DNA of 64,000 nt from Helicobacter apodemus (lineage in GTDB: Bacteria > Campylobacterota > Campylobacteria > Campylobacterales > Helicobacteraceae): the NCBI RefSeq assembly GCF_000765745.2, contig NZ_JRPC02000005.1, forward strand, positions 1-64,000, read 5' to 3'. Below, in pieces: positions 55,682-64,000 of the stretch. The notes under the pieces were generated by a model. The model saw nothing but the letters and a program-made list of their open reading frames with translations, had not been told where the DNA came from and searched no databases. Positions within the stretch are counted from its first letter, which is position 1. Every line of letters starts with the position of its first letter. Made by a program: the position numbers and the translations under genes.

Positions 55682-55698
55682 TGGAACACCCTTTGCTT
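55682..55698 (+). promoter_or_regulatory. Sigma-54-type promoter upstream of the beta-barrel gene
   Basis: TGGAAC-N5-TTGCTT, with GG at 55683-55684 and GC at 55695-55696, the exact 12-base spacing required of -24/-12 elements. It lies 32 bases before the ATG. RpoN drives middle flagellar genes in Helicobacter and Campylobacter, so this suggests coupling of the module to flagellar expression. Confidence 0.6.
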
Positions 55699-55729
55699 AT
55701 AATTTCTACAATACTTCAAAGGGGCGATA

Positions 55730-56584
55730 ATGAAAAAGATCTTTCTTATACTTTTAGCAATATCTAGCTATCTTTTGGCAAGTGATGAATTAAACATTGA
55801 TAATCTTTTCAAAAAACAATTAGGATTAAGGAGCATTACAAACTTTTCTTTGCTTAGCACAGGCAATGCAAATTCCTATGCCCTCTATCCCACCCTTTCA
55901 ATCCAAGGAGATACAACGATATGGAAAGATACTAAGCAAATCTCCCTCAATCAAACCTTTATTTACACCTTGACACCAAAATTTGATGTTTTAATATCTG
56001 GTGGAGGAAGTTACGCAAGGAAAGAATACACAAATGCTTTCAATAGCAATTTTTCAAACGAAAATAATTTAAGCTTTGATTCCCTATGGCTTGGATTAAT
56101 TTATACTTTTGATAGTGTTGCAGATTTTGTGCCACAAGTTAAATTTCAAAGTGCAGTAATACAGAGAGAAACAGCCATAGAACACACAAAAAATTTCTAT
56201 TTAAAATCCCAAAATTTAGAGATGGCTCTAAGAGGATATAGCGACCCTGTAGTGTATTCTGCCTATGCAGGAGTTGGATACAATCAAGGTAGAAAGTTTA
56301 AAATGGGCAAGATTGATTATGGGAATAGCATTTATATCGGTGGGAATCTCTCTATTATCTTAAGCCCAAAAATCACTTTAGATTTAGGAGTAGAACAAAG
56401 ATTCCAAACAGAGAGGAAGATTAATGAAAATCAAAGTTCGGAATTGCGTTCTATCCCTACCCTTTCTTTAGGTTCCACCTATAGCCTAAATGCTACAACA
56501 GCGATTTCTGTTAGTGGTAGCTTTGGGGGAAGTTCTGCTGCACCTGATGCGATTTTTGGCTTCAGCCTATGGAAAAAATTTTAA
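55730..56584 (+). CDS. Outer-membrane beta-barrel protein of the secreted module (284 aa)
   Basis: Signal peptide MKKIFLILLAISSYLLA, then about twelve amphipathic strands (TLSIQGDTTIWKDTKQISLN, FDVLISGGGSYARKEY, LWLGLIYTFDSVADFVPQVKFQSAV, SIYIGGNLSIILSPKITLDLG), ending in the aromatic LWKKF. This is a whole barrel for the outer membrane. The partial gene at 1-274 and the decayed gene at 59204-59667 are paralogues. It is first of four plus-strand genes, preceded by a sigma-54-like promoter. By analogy with FapF it may export the processed small protein; that is inference. Confidence 0.82.
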   Translation: MKKIFLILLAISSYLLASDELNIDNLFKKQLGLRSITNFSLLSTGNANSYALYPTLSIQGDTTIWKDTKQISLNQTFIYTLTPKFDVLISGGGSYARKEYTNAFNSNFSNENNLSFDSLWLGLIYTFDSVADFVPQVKFQSAVIQRETAIEHTKNFYLKSQNLEMALRGYSDPVVYSAYAGVGYNQGRKFKMGKIDYGNSIYIGGNLSIILSPKITLDLGVEQRFQTERKINENQSSELRSIPTLSLGSTYSLNATTAISVSGSFGGSSAAPDAIFGFSLWKKF

Positions 56585-56709
56585 AAATAACCCTTAACAA
56601 AAGGTAACGACATAAAGACTTTTAACATAATAAACTCAAAGAAAAGAGCTTTTTAGATTGGTTCCATTATAGTGAGATTCAATCTTAATAATTTCAAAGG
56701 AGATTCAAA

Positions 56710-57141
56710 ATGAAAAAACTTTTCAATGTAATGGCTATTCTAAGCTTCCTTTCTATAGTTGCTTTTGCAGAGGATTTTTTAGCAAAAGTTACTAAGGGAG
56801 CGTTAAGTGATTCTGATAAAGGGGTGAGACTTTTAAGTATAGAAGAGGAAGGAAAAGTTGTTGGAGGGTATAGATTTATTAGGTATTCAAAATATGATCA
56901 TTATGGATATGGTAGATCGTATGCATTTGTTGTAACAAGTGGTTCAAATACTTATGAAAGTGCATACGATGTATCTAGAGAATTTGGATTCAATGGCTTT
57001 ATTGTCGCCAAATATAGATATATGAGTGGGCAAAAACAATATTATTTAACTTATGCTACTCCTGATGGTAAAACACATGAGTTTTGGCAACATTATGGTA
57101 ATGCACAAGAAGTGTTAAGACAATTTAAAGCTATATATTAA
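56710..57141 (+). CDS. Small secreted protein with double-glycine leader-like segment (143 aa)
   Basis: Signal peptide ending near FA (residue 20), then DFLAKVTKGALSDSDKGVRL and VVGGYR with the glycines at 52-53. This 33-residue stretch is conserved with the 109-residue protein at 1475-1804, while the following 90 residues (Tyr-, Gly- and Lys-rich, RYSKYDHYGYGRSYAF onward) are unrelated. I infer Sec export, then cleavage after GG by the periplasmic C39 peptidase at 58554. AAGGAG stands before the ATG. Mature function unknown: toxin, adhesin or matrix subunit are all possible. Confidence 0.75.
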   Translation: MKKLFNVMAILSFLSIVAFAEDFLAKVTKGALSDSDKGVRLLSIEEEGKVVGGYRFIRYSKYDHYGYGRSYAFVVTSGSNTYESAYDVSREFGFNGFIVAKYRYMSGQKQYYLTYATPDGKTHEFWQHYGNAQEVLRQFKAIY

Positions 57142-57166
57142 TCATTTAAGGATAAAGGAGGAAAAA

Positions 57167-58516
57167 ATGAAAGTTTCAAATTCTAATTTCAATTCTAATG
57201 CTATATATAAGATTCCTAATACAGAATCTAAGACTCCTAAACAAAATATTAATACCCAAGAAGTTTTAGATTCTTCATATCCCATAGATACCAAGAATCT
57301 TGCTATAAAGCATTCCATATCCGACTTTATCCAATATATACCTAACAATCTAACTACTATAGAACATAAAAAGACAGATATAGTAGCAGAGTTATTAAAA
57401 GATGAATTACTCATAAGAAATGCTAAGACAAACAAATCCCAAATACAAGAGGTAAGGATACAAAATGAGTTTTATGGTTATAGTGTAGATAAGCAAGGTT
57501 ATCTAGGAGAGGATTTTAATGCTGCCGCTGGACTTCCAAGTGGATTTAAATTGCATAAAAGCACCTTAGAAGAAATTATAAAAATTGGGCAATGGAATTA
57601 TGGAAAATGGCATAATATATTCAATGAAGCACCCATATCCAATGAAGAAGTATTCAAACACATAGATATAGCTAACACCCTTAACCAATACTATAATGTC
57701 TTTACACAAATTATGCCAGAAATCAAAGAATCTTATTCTGCAGGGGAAATTGAAAAACTACCCAAGGGTTTTAGTGATAAAAGATATATGGCAAATGAAT
57801 CTATGTTAGAAGATACTGAAATGATGAAAGCATTTAGCATTATGGAAAGTTTAGAGGACTTTAAAGTTACTAATCTTTATAATAAAGAGACTTTTAGGGA
57901 AGCTAAAGTTTTAAGCTCACAATTACAAAGCATTGATCTTAATCTAAGAGTATATGAACTTAATTTCTCTGTAGAAGAGATGAAAAATTTAAACTTCTAT
58001 CCACAAAAAGATACAAATTTCTCTCAAGAAGCCTTGTTTGTAAGCTTTTTAAACTCACAAGACGCTAGGGTTTTAGGTGGAGGTAAAACACAACTTAGGG
58101 AGAAGATAGAAAATCGCTTAAATGAGATACTTAGTGAAGAAGTTAGCAACAGGAGCAAAAAATTATCTTTAGAAGAGATTAACTTAAGAAAACAAGCCTT
58201 ACAAAGCCCAGAGAAACTAAAAGAACTCATCAAGTTTAAATTACAAGATTCTATGGAACTTTTGGGAAAATCTAAGATTTTTGCACCTAATGAGATTGCT
58301 GCAAACTTTGGAGGTGTTACAATGGATATTTATGCCTTTACACAGCTTGGGCATTATCGCTCTAGCTTAGATTCTATGGCAACAGGCATTGATTTAACGA
58401 TGAAATTTACAAAAGCGGTGCATAATAATTGGACTATTAGCCAACAAGATATTCATAACTATACCCAAGATTTATACAAAAGGGCACAAAATTTCTTGCA
58501 TCAAACCAATGCATAG
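57167..58516 (+). CDS. Cj0814-like protein, possibly flagellum-exported (449 aa)
   Basis: No signal peptide. The segment YGYSVDKQGYLGEDFNAAAGLPSGFKLHKSTLEEI (residues about 101-135) matches a family represented by Campylobacter Cj0814, described as a flagellar-dependent secreted protein. The rest is helical and charged, with HYRSSLDSMATGIDLTMKFTKAV near the end. It lies 25 bases after the double-glycine protein gene, with GGAGG before its ATG. Its place matches the EF-hand-like gene at 308-1471. Family assignment is from memory. Confidence 0.65.
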   Translation: MKVSNSNFNSNAIYKIPNTESKTPKQNINTQEVLDSSYPIDTKNLAIKHSISDFIQYIPNNLTTIEHKKTDIVAELLKDELLIRNAKTNKSQIQEVRIQNEFYGYSVDKQGYLGEDFNAAAGLPSGFKLHKSTLEEIIKIGQWNYGKWHNIFNEAPISNEEVFKHIDIANTLNQYYNVFTQIMPEIKESYSAGEIEKLPKGFSDKRYMANESMLEDTEMMKAFSIMESLEDFKVTNLYNKETFREAKVLSSQLQSIDLNLRVYELNFSVEEMKNLNFYPQKDTNFSQEALFVSFLNSQDARVLGGGKTQLREKIENRLNEILSEEVSNRSKKLSLEEINLRKQALQSPEKLKELIKFKLQDSMELLGKSKIFAPNEIAANFGGVTMDIYAFTQLGHYRSSLDSMATGIDLTMKFTKAVHNNWTISQQDIHNYTQDLYKRAQNFLHQTNA

Positions 58517-58553
58517 TGGAAATAAAATTCAACCCCAATAACAGAGATTAACG

Positions 58554-59153
58554 ATGAAAAAACTTTTACAGGGAATCACTATCGTGGCTTTTCTTTTTAC
58601 TGCAACCTTTACAAATGCAGAATTTATCGTGCAATCCTATCAAACAATAAAAAACAAAAGGGTAGTTAGGCAAAACTATGAAGAATCTTGTGGTGCTTCC
58701 TCTCTTGCTACATTGCTAAATATCTTAGACAATAGAAACTTAACCGAGGTAGAAGTTTTAAGGGTAATGAACGAAAAAATAAATACCGATATGGTAAGCT
58801 TCACAGAGCTAAAAATAGCCCTCCAAAAGCTAGGCTTTGTAGCTAATTCCTATGCTTTAAATAGAGAGACTTTAGATAAGCTTACCAATATTCCTCTGCT
58901 TGTCAAAATTGAGGATGATCCAAGATTCCCTCATTTTGTCGTTATTATTAATCACAAAGGTAATTATCTACAAATCCTTGATCCAAGCTATGGGGAATAT
59001 ATCAGCTCTAAGAAAGAATTTTATAGTATATGGGATAGAGATAAAAAGAGTGGATATGCTTTAATCGTAGCACCCAAGAAGTTTTTAAATGCTTTTGATT
59101 TAAAATTTCCCCATTCACTCAATTTTACTTTTTCGCCTTTTAGTTTGCATTAA
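58554..59153 (+). CDS. Periplasmic C39-family cysteine peptidase (FapD-like), 199 aa
   Basis: Signal peptide (MKKLLQGITIVAFLFTATFTNA), then a C39 domain with Gln40, Cys46 (QNYEESCGASSLA), His127 (FPHFVVIIN) and Asp143 (QILDPSYGEY). It is strongly similar over its length to the peptidase at 1940-2527. It has no ABC domains, so it should act in the periplasm on exported substrates; the double-glycine protein at 56710 is the obvious candidate. Last gene of the four-gene plus-strand set. Confidence 0.86.
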   Translation: MKKLLQGITIVAFLFTATFTNAEFIVQSYQTIKNKRVVRQNYEESCGASSLATLLNILDNRNLTEVEVLRVMNEKINTDMVSFTELKIALQKLGFVANSYALNRETLDKLTNIPLLVKIEDDPRFPHFVVIINHKGNYLQILDPSYGEYISSKKEFYSIWDRDKKSGYALIVAPKKFLNAFDLKFPHSLNFTFSPFSLH

Positions 59154-59203
59154 ATTCAATCTCAATCTTTTCTATTGCCTTAAACACTTCTTTAAAGCTT
59201 CCG

Positions 59204-59667
59204 CTAAAGAGTAAAGCCAAAAATCGCATCAGGTGCGGCAGAACTACCGCCTAAAGAAGCACTAAGGGATATGGCTGTATAGGAATTAATGCTATAAGTA
59301 GAACCTTAGTGTAGGAATAGAACGCAATTGTGAATTTTGCTATCCATTAATCTTTTGTTTAGAGTCTCTGTCCTACCCCTAAGTCTAATGTGATTTTTGG
59401 AGACGATAGAAAATACACCACAGGGTCGCTATATCCCCTTAAGTTTTGAGATGTTAAGTAAAAGCTTTTATACTCATTGACTGCGATTTCTCTTTGCACT
59501 ACTGCACTTTGAAATTTAATGTTAGCATTCCCTGTGCTTAGTAGCTGTAAGCTTGTAATGCTTCTTAAGTCCAATTTGTTTTTTGAAAAGATTATCAATA
59601 TTAATTCATCTGACGCTAAAAGCGGCAACAACTAGACAAAAACTCCCAATGATATTTTTTAAACATT
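59204..59667 (-). pseudogene. Decayed outer-membrane beta-barrel gene
   Basis: On the minus strand from an ATG at 59667 (GGAGG upstream) the frames give KISLGVFV, a TAG, then LASDELILI, KLDLRSITSLQLLSTGNAN, KFQSAVVQREIAV, SQNLRGYSDPVVY, SSPKITLDLG, and after a further shift SIPTL and GGSSAAPDAIFGFTL. These are pieces of the beta-barrel protein at 55730 in order, with internal deletions (most strands lost), a nonsense codon and frameshifts. The orientation is opposite to the intact copy, so it belonged to another, inverted module. Confidence 0.85.
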
Positions 59668-59991
59668 GAATCCTCCAAATCAAAATTACATATAGTAACT
59701 TTTATTCCAGTTTCAAAACAAATATTTGATAAGAATCTTTGGTTTTGCTTAGAATAAACGATATTTAATTAAGAATATAACAATGTTTAAAAAGCTTTTT
59801 AGTGTTGCAATAATAAGGGGATAAGGACAATCTAATCAGGGAGCAAAAAAGGGCTAAAAAGAAGATTTTAAAATCCTTTTAAGACTTTACCCTAAAGAAT
59901 GCTTGTATTTTATTTTCCCTTTAAACTTAAGCTTGTAAAAAGTTCCCTTTTAGGATTTAATGCTTATAATACCAACAAAAAAGGCTTATAA
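59668..59991. other. Gene-free stretch with a signal-peptide fossil
   Basis: About 320 bases. At 59783-59824 a plus-strand frame reads MFKKLFSVAII-RG and stops, like the first residues of the small secreted proteins (MKKLFNVMAIL). I take it as a fossil of another double-glycine protein gene. Nothing else is recognisable. Confidence 0.4.
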
Positions 59992-61131
59992 ATGTCAAAA
60001 ATTCCTTATGATTTTAGCCAACAAAGCACGACTTTAGTCCATATTTGTTGCAGCGTAGATAGTCATCACTTCCTTACCCAACTTAAAGAAAAATACCCCC
60101 AAAAAGCATTTTGCGGATATTTCTATAACCCCAATATCCACCCTTATGAAGAATACCTTATGCGTTTAAAAGATGTGCAAAGAAGCTGTGAAATGCTAGG
60201 AATCCCACTTATTGAGGGAGAATATGATTTACAAGAGTGGTTAAAGGGTGCTAGAGGATTAGAAGATGAGCCAGAAAAGGGGGAACGATGTAGTTATTGC
60301 TTTGATTATCGTTTAGAAAAAAGTGCGAAAATAGCCCAACAAACCCATTGCATAGAATTCACCACAACCTTACTCGCAAGCCCTATGAAATCCCAAAATG
60401 AGCTATTCTCACAAGGTGAAGCCATAGCACAAAAATACCAATTAGGATTCCTCCCCATTGATGTTAGGAGCAATGGAGGCACACAAATACAAAACCAACT
60501 TGCTAAAGAAGCAAACCTCTATCGCCAAAACTATTGTGGTTGTATCTTTGCTCTCCAAAAGCAAAGAGAAGCAGCAAATAAAATATCCCTAGAGCTACTC
60601 TCTAGTCTTAATACCCCAAAGTCTTCAAGCAATCTCCCCGCATTGCGTTTAAAAATATTCCAAACTCGAGAGGAGTTAGAAAAATCCAATAAACCCTACC
60701 AAAGCATTAAAAGAAAAATCTTGCATTACCAACTTATTCAAGGCTTATTAACGCAAGAGGGCAAAGCTATCCCTAGCTTTATCTGTAATTATTCCATACT
60801 CCCTAAAAAAACAAAAGCAAAAATAGAATTTTGGGATAATGGGATTGGTTATGCTAATAAAGAGGGGATTATGTTTTTAGAATTTGAACCTTTAAGGGAA
60901 TACCTCGTCAAAGATAGCTTTGAGCAACTTCTAAAAGAAGGATTAGCTACACACAAACAAAGTGATTTGCGGCATAAACTCTATCCTTATGGATTCTTCA
61001 CCTCCCCCATTATTATCCTACAAGAAGCTTTCATAGGAAATTTTACGCTAGAGATACAATCTCATCTGCAAGAAGAGTTTTTAGAAGACTTCATCCCCTC
61101 TAACGCCAAGAATCCTCTTATCTTTAAATAA
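59992..61131 (+). CDS. queH: Epoxyqueuosine reductase QueH
   Basis: Non-cobalamin epoxyqueuosine reductase (DUF208) for the last step of queuosine tRNA modification. The Fe-S and active-site cysteines are in VHICCSVDSHH near 20, GERCSYCFDYRLEKSA near 100-115 and NYCGCIFALQKQ near 180. It is about 379 residues, longer than many QueH proteins; the C-terminal 170 residues form an extra domain common in epsilonproteobacteria. Stand-alone start with AAGG upstream. Confidence 0.9.
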   Translation: MSKIPYDFSQQSTTLVHICCSVDSHHFLTQLKEKYPQKAFCGYFYNPNIHPYEEYLMRLKDVQRSCEMLGIPLIEGEYDLQEWLKGARGLEDEPEKGERCSYCFDYRLEKSAKIAQQTHCIEFTTTLLASPMKSQNELFSQGEAIAQKYQLGFLPIDVRSNGGTQIQNQLAKEANLYRQNYCGCIFALQKQREAANKISLELLSSLNTPKSSSNLPALRLKIFQTREELEKSNKPYQSIKRKILHYQLIQGLLTQEGKAIPSFICNYSILPKKTKAKIEFWDNGIGYANKEGIMFLEFEPLREYLVKDSFEQLLKEGLATHKQSDLRHKLYPYGFFTSPIIILQEAFIGNFTLEIQSHLQEEFLEDFIPSNAKNPLIFK

Positions 61132-61165
61132 TATTTACAAAAAATATATTACAATTTCTCATTTT

Positions 61166-61912
61166 ATGAAAGGATTAACATTGAAAAAAACCATTACCCT
61201 ATTAACCCTCATTCTAACACTAGCAAATGCTGATTTTGAGACTAATTTTAAAAAGAGCATTAAAGAGCTAACCGATATTGATGTGCAAGTTCAATTTAAA
61301 AAAGAACTAGTCAGCTTCCCCTCATCGTTTTTTGTAATTGGCAAAACAAAAGGAGGTGATATTTTCCCTGTGATTGTCAATAAAGAAGGAAATTACTTCA
61401 TTGGCTTAAGCAATGTCTTAAATCTAAGCCAAGCTGATTCTACTATGATTAAAGAAGAAATTACTAAGGCTACTTTAGTTAAAGAAGAGCAAGATACTCT
61501 AGCCCTAAACAAACTCTTTAAAAGCTTCAAAAAGACAGATTTTGTTTATCTCGCAGGGAATGGCGAAAACTTGCCAACGAAATTTGTTATAACAGACCCT
61601 GATTGTCCCTATTGTAGAGAACATTTAAAAAATATAGAAAAAGACCTAGAAGAGTCTAATCTGAAACTAATTTTTGCTCCAGTACATGACAAAAAAGCTT
61701 TTATCAAAGCTCAACTCATAATGCAAGAAATTGCAAAACTTCCTAAGGCTAATACCCAAACAAAAATTAATATTTTAAGAAAATATTATCAAGACTTTGA
61801 GCTAAATAACCAACAATTGAAAACGGATTATTCACAAATTACCGCCAATACAAAAAAAATCTTTGATAGTGGAATAGTTCGTGGAGTTCCTTTTATCTTT
61901 GAAGAAAGATAA
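61166..61912 (+). CDS. Thioredoxin-fold thiol-disulfide protein, DsbC/DsbG-like
   Basis: Signal peptide followed by an N-terminal dimerisation-type domain and a thioredoxin fold with CPYC in FVITDPDCPYCREHL near 145-155. The cis-Pro loop is RGVPFIF near the end. It should act in the periplasm as a disulfide isomerase or reductase. An internal TTG at 61181 with AGGA upstream begins a cleaner signal peptide (MKKTITLLTLILTLANA) and may be the real start. It is followed directly by the mla genes. Confidence 0.78.
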   Translation: MKGLTLKKTITLLTLILTLANADFETNFKKSIKELTDIDVQVQFKKELVSFPSSFFVIGKTKGGDIFPVIVNKEGNYFIGLSNVLNLSQADSTMIKEEITKATLVKEEQDTLALNKLFKSFKKTDFVYLAGNGENLPTKFVITDPDCPYCREHLKNIEKDLEESNLKLIFAPVHDKKAFIKAQLIMQEIAKLPKANTQTKINILRKYYQDFELNNQQLKTDYSQITANTKKIFDSGIVRGVPFIFEER

Positions 61913-63001
61913 ATGCCTATCTTAGCTTCTTTAGATGTCCTTATAGAAGAGAATATCACCCTAACATTAGGGGGAAACTGGAATTATAAAATCCCCAAAT
62001 CTCTCCTCTGCAAACTTAATAAAATCCCAACCAATAAGCCCATAATAATCCTTTTGCAAAAGGATTTTGATTTAGATTTTTGTGGAGGAGAGATTCTAAA
62101 TATTTGGCTACAAAACCCTCAATTAAAAATTATTAAAAATGAGCTTTTAGACAGCCCAAAAAGCAAAAAAATCCTTACCATCTTACAAAATAATCAACTC
62201 ACAAACAACACTTCACCTAAAAAATCCTCTAACAAGATTACGATACTGCAAAGTCTATTGCACAATACGCTCTTTATTGTAGGTTTCATAGGAGAAATTC
62301 TTTATACGCTAGGCTTCATAAGCTTTAAAAATATCCGCCTAAAAGCGATTTTATACCATATACAAGAATCTTTAATTAAAGCTATTGGCATTGTGAGTTT
62401 AGCTTGTTTTTTAATTGGCATTGTTATAGCCTATCAAGGCTCTATCCAATTAGAACAATTTGGTGCTAATATTTTAATCGTAGAGATGAGCTCCATACTT
62501 ACCTTACGTGAAATGGCACCTATTATTACCGCAATTATCATTGCTGGACGCAGTGCTTCTGCCTTTAGTGCAGAACTTGGCATGATGCGCGCTACTCAAG
62601 AAATTGATGCGATGAAAACGATGGGCTTTAATCCCATAACCTTTTTAGTTTTACCCCGAATCCTAGCACTTTGTATAGCTTTTCCTTTAGTTGTTTTTAT
62701 TGCTGATATATTTGGGCTTTTGGGGGCTATGTTTATTAGTCAATTACAGCTTAATATCGGCTATGGACAATTTATAGAAAGATTCTTAGAAAGTGTTAAT
62801 ATCAAACATTTTTGGGTTGGAATTTTAAAAGCACCTTTTTTTGGCTTCATCATATCATTAATTGGTTGTTATCACGGATTTATTGTAGCTAAAGACACAA
62901 GAAGCATTGGAGTGCATACAACCAAAAGCGTAGTAGAAGCGATTTTTTGTGTGATTGCTTTTGATGCCATCTGTGCAATGATTCTAACAGGGATTTTCTA
63001 A
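61913..63001 (+). CDS. mlaE: MlaE-type phospholipid ABC transporter permease (STAS-fused)
   Basis: The N-terminal 110 residues resemble a STAS domain. After them come about five helices with the MlaE core: GIVIAYQGSIQLEQFGANILIVEM, REMAPIITAIIIAGRSASAFSAELG, MRATQEIDAMKTMGFNP, and VVEAIFCVIAFDAICAM. It moves lipids between inner and outer membranes with MlaF and MlaD. Its ATG touches the preceding stop and its own stop touches mlaF, so the three are one operon. Confidence 0.93.
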   Translation: MPILASLDVLIEENITLTLGGNWNYKIPKSLLCKLNKIPTNKPIIILLQKDFDLDFCGGEILNIWLQNPQLKIIKNELLDSPKSKKILTILQNNQLTNNTSPKKSSNKITILQSLLHNTLFIVGFIGEILYTLGFISFKNIRLKAILYHIQESLIKAIGIVSLACFLIGIVIAYQGSIQLEQFGANILIVEMSSILTLREMAPIITAIIIAGRSASAFSAELGMMRATQEIDAMKTMGFNPITFLVLPRILALCIAFPLVVFIADIFGLLGAMFISQLQLNIGYGQFIERFLESVNIKHFWVGILKAPFFGFIISLIGCYHGFIVAKDTRSIGVHTTKSVVEAIFCVIAFDAICAMILTGIF

Positions 63002-63733
63002 ATGGAAGCGATTATAGAAGTAAAAAATCTCACGACAAAATTTGGAGAGAGAATTATTCACGATAACATTAGCTTTAAGATTTTTAAAAAAGATATTTTC
63101 GCACTTTTAGGAGGGAGTGGAAGTGGCAAAAGCACCCTTTTAAACACAATGATTGCTTTAAATCGACCCGTTAGTGGCGTAGTAAAAATTTTAGGCAAAA
63201 ATATCTTAGAGCTAGACCCTCAAGAAATGCTAAGTATGCAGCTAAATTTTGGAGTATTGTTTCAATTTGGTGCACTCTTTAGCTCACTAAATATCCTAGA
63301 TAACCTCACATTGTCTTTAAGAGAATATACAATACTCCCACCAAAAGCCATAAAAGATATAGCAATGATGTGGCTTAACAAAGTAGGCTTAAAGCAAGAA
63401 GTTGCAAACCTCTATCCCAATGAATTAAGTGGGGGAATGATAAAAAGAGTAGGACTTGCTAGAGCCTTAAGCTTGAGCCCTAAAATTTTATTTTTAGATG
63501 AACCAACAAGTGGATTAGATCCAAAAGGTGCTAGAGAATTTGATAATCTCATTAAAGAATTAAGAGACTTACTAGAATTAAATATTATAATGATAACACA
63601 CGATATGGATAGCGTGAAAGGAATAGTGGATAGAATGATTATCCTAAAAGATAAAAAAATATTTTTTGAAGGCTCTTTAAAAGAATTAAGCCAACAAAGC
63701 GATTCTATAGATTTGTTTTTATACCAAATTTAG
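63002..63733 (+). CDS. mlaF: MlaF-type phospholipid ABC transporter ATP-binding protein
   Basis: Walker A LLGGSGSGKSTLLNT near 37-50, LFQFGALFSSLNILDN (typical of MlaF/Mkl), signature LSGGMIKRVGLARAL near 145, Walker B ILFLDEPTSGLDP, and the switch His in MITHDMDSV. 243 residues, complete. It powers lipid transport through MlaE. It starts directly after the mlaE stop, and the MCE-domain gene follows eight bases later. Confidence 0.94.
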   Translation: MEAIIEVKNLTTKFGERIIHDNISFKIFKKDIFALLGGSGSGKSTLLNTMIALNRPVSGVVKILGKNILELDPQEMLSMQLNFGVLFQFGALFSSLNILDNLTLSLREYTILPPKAIKDIAMMWLNKVGLKQEVANLYPNELSGGMIKRVGLARALSLSPKILFLDEPTSGLDPKGAREFDNLIKELRDLLELNIIMITHDMDSVKGIVDRMIILKDKKIFFEGSLKELSQQSDSIDLFLYQI

Positions 63734-63741
63734 GAGGAATA

Positions 63742-64000
63742 ATGGAATCACGATTAAACTATGTTTTAATAGGCATATTTTTCTTCTTCTCACTCATAGC
63801 GTTAGCGGGTTTTATTTTTTGGTTTGGTAAATATGATAGAAGCATTGATGAATACAACCCCTATTATTTGTATGCTAAAGAACTCCCAAAAAATATAAGA
63901 ATAGAAACCCCCGTTAGGTATCTAGGGATACCTGTAGGATTTGTAAAGTCGTATAGGATTATGGATAATAGCGTAGAAATTATTTTATGGATTAAAAAAG
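63742..64000 (+). CDS. mlaD: MlaD-type MCE-domain lipid-binding protein, N-terminal part
   Basis: An open frame from the ATG at 63742 (AGGAGG upstream) to the window end, 86 residues so far. One N-terminal membrane helix (YVLIGIFFFFSLIALAGFIFWF) is followed by the start of an MCE domain (RIETPVRYLGIPVGFVKSYRI, with the conserved V-x-x-x-G-I-x-V-G-x-V pattern). It is anchored in the inner membrane and binds lipid in the periplasm. Third gene of the mla operon; the 3' end is outside the window. Confidence 0.9.
   Translation, partial: MESRLNYVLIGIFFFFSLIALAGFIFWFGKYDRSIDEYNPYYLYAKELPKNIRIETPVRYLGIPVGFVKSYRIMDNSVEIILWIKK

Overview
The window is AT-rich, densely coded epsilonproteobacterial DNA. 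Gene content (fliR next to a LolD-type ATPase and tsf-rpsB, monomeric isocitrate dehydrogenase, BioG-type biotin synthesis, group III truncated haemoglobin, compact type II-C Cas9, long poly-C tracts inside genes) points to a Helicobacter, more like the enterohepatic or non-pylori species than H. pylori. The species cannot be fixed from the window alone.

Layout. 1-2.5 kb: first copy of a secreted-protein module (outer-membrane beta-barrel end, EF-hand-like protein with a C9 tract, small Sec-exported protein with a double-glycine leader-like segment, periplasmic C39 peptidase). 2.6-13.2 kb: tRNA-Glu, housekeeping genes (rsmD, PHP phosphatase, thioesterase, haemoglobin plus Crp/Fnr regulator, fliR, ABC ATPase, tsf, rpsB, panC), a broken chemoreceptor and tRNA-Phe. 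13.2-17.2 kb: a decayed surface-decoration locus of four broken genes: two CDP-glycerol glycerophosphotransferase-like genes, a LicC-LicA-like cytidylyltransferase/choline kinase fusion and a LicB-like permease. 17.3-26.1 kb: DUF507, carA, bioF-bioG-bioC, an EI24 membrane protein, dnaB, icd. 26.3-29.0 kb: a methyltransferase with a C11 tract, then gene fossils (a 5' fragment of an NhaC-type antiporter and a broken radical SAM gene).

29.4-43.1 kb is an inositol catabolic island. A ten-gene minus-strand operon (sugar ABC transporter, iolD, iolE, a Gfo/Idh/MocA oxidoreductase, an IlvD/Edd sugar-acid dehydratase, iolG, an aldehyde dehydrogenase, an HpcH/HpaI aldolase) lies divergent to an iolA/mmsA-type dehydrogenase. 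The usual iolB, iolC and iolJ are missing. The enzymes present suggest a kinase-free route from 5-deoxy-glucuronate through 5-deoxy-glucarate and 4-hydroxy-2-oxoadipate to pyruvate plus malonate semialdehyde. A complete NhaC-family antiporter follows.

44.9-51.5 kb: a disrupted HNH nuclease gene, an 11-repeat CRISPR array, a tracrRNA, cas2, cas1 and cas9 (type II-C). 51.6-54.9 kb: argG, an S4-domain protein, a nucleoside phosphorylase-like protein, rlmN and a 30-residue membrane protein. 55.3-59.7 kb: the second copy of the secreted-protein module, led by a sigma-54-like promoter and flanked by decayed copies. 60-64 kb: queH, a DsbC-like protein and the start of an mla lipid-transport operon that runs off the end.

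The two observations most worth following are the predicted non-phosphorylating inositol pathway and the duplicated, partly phase-variable module pairing Sec-exported double-glycine proteins with a periplasmic C39 peptidase and a beta-barrel protein.
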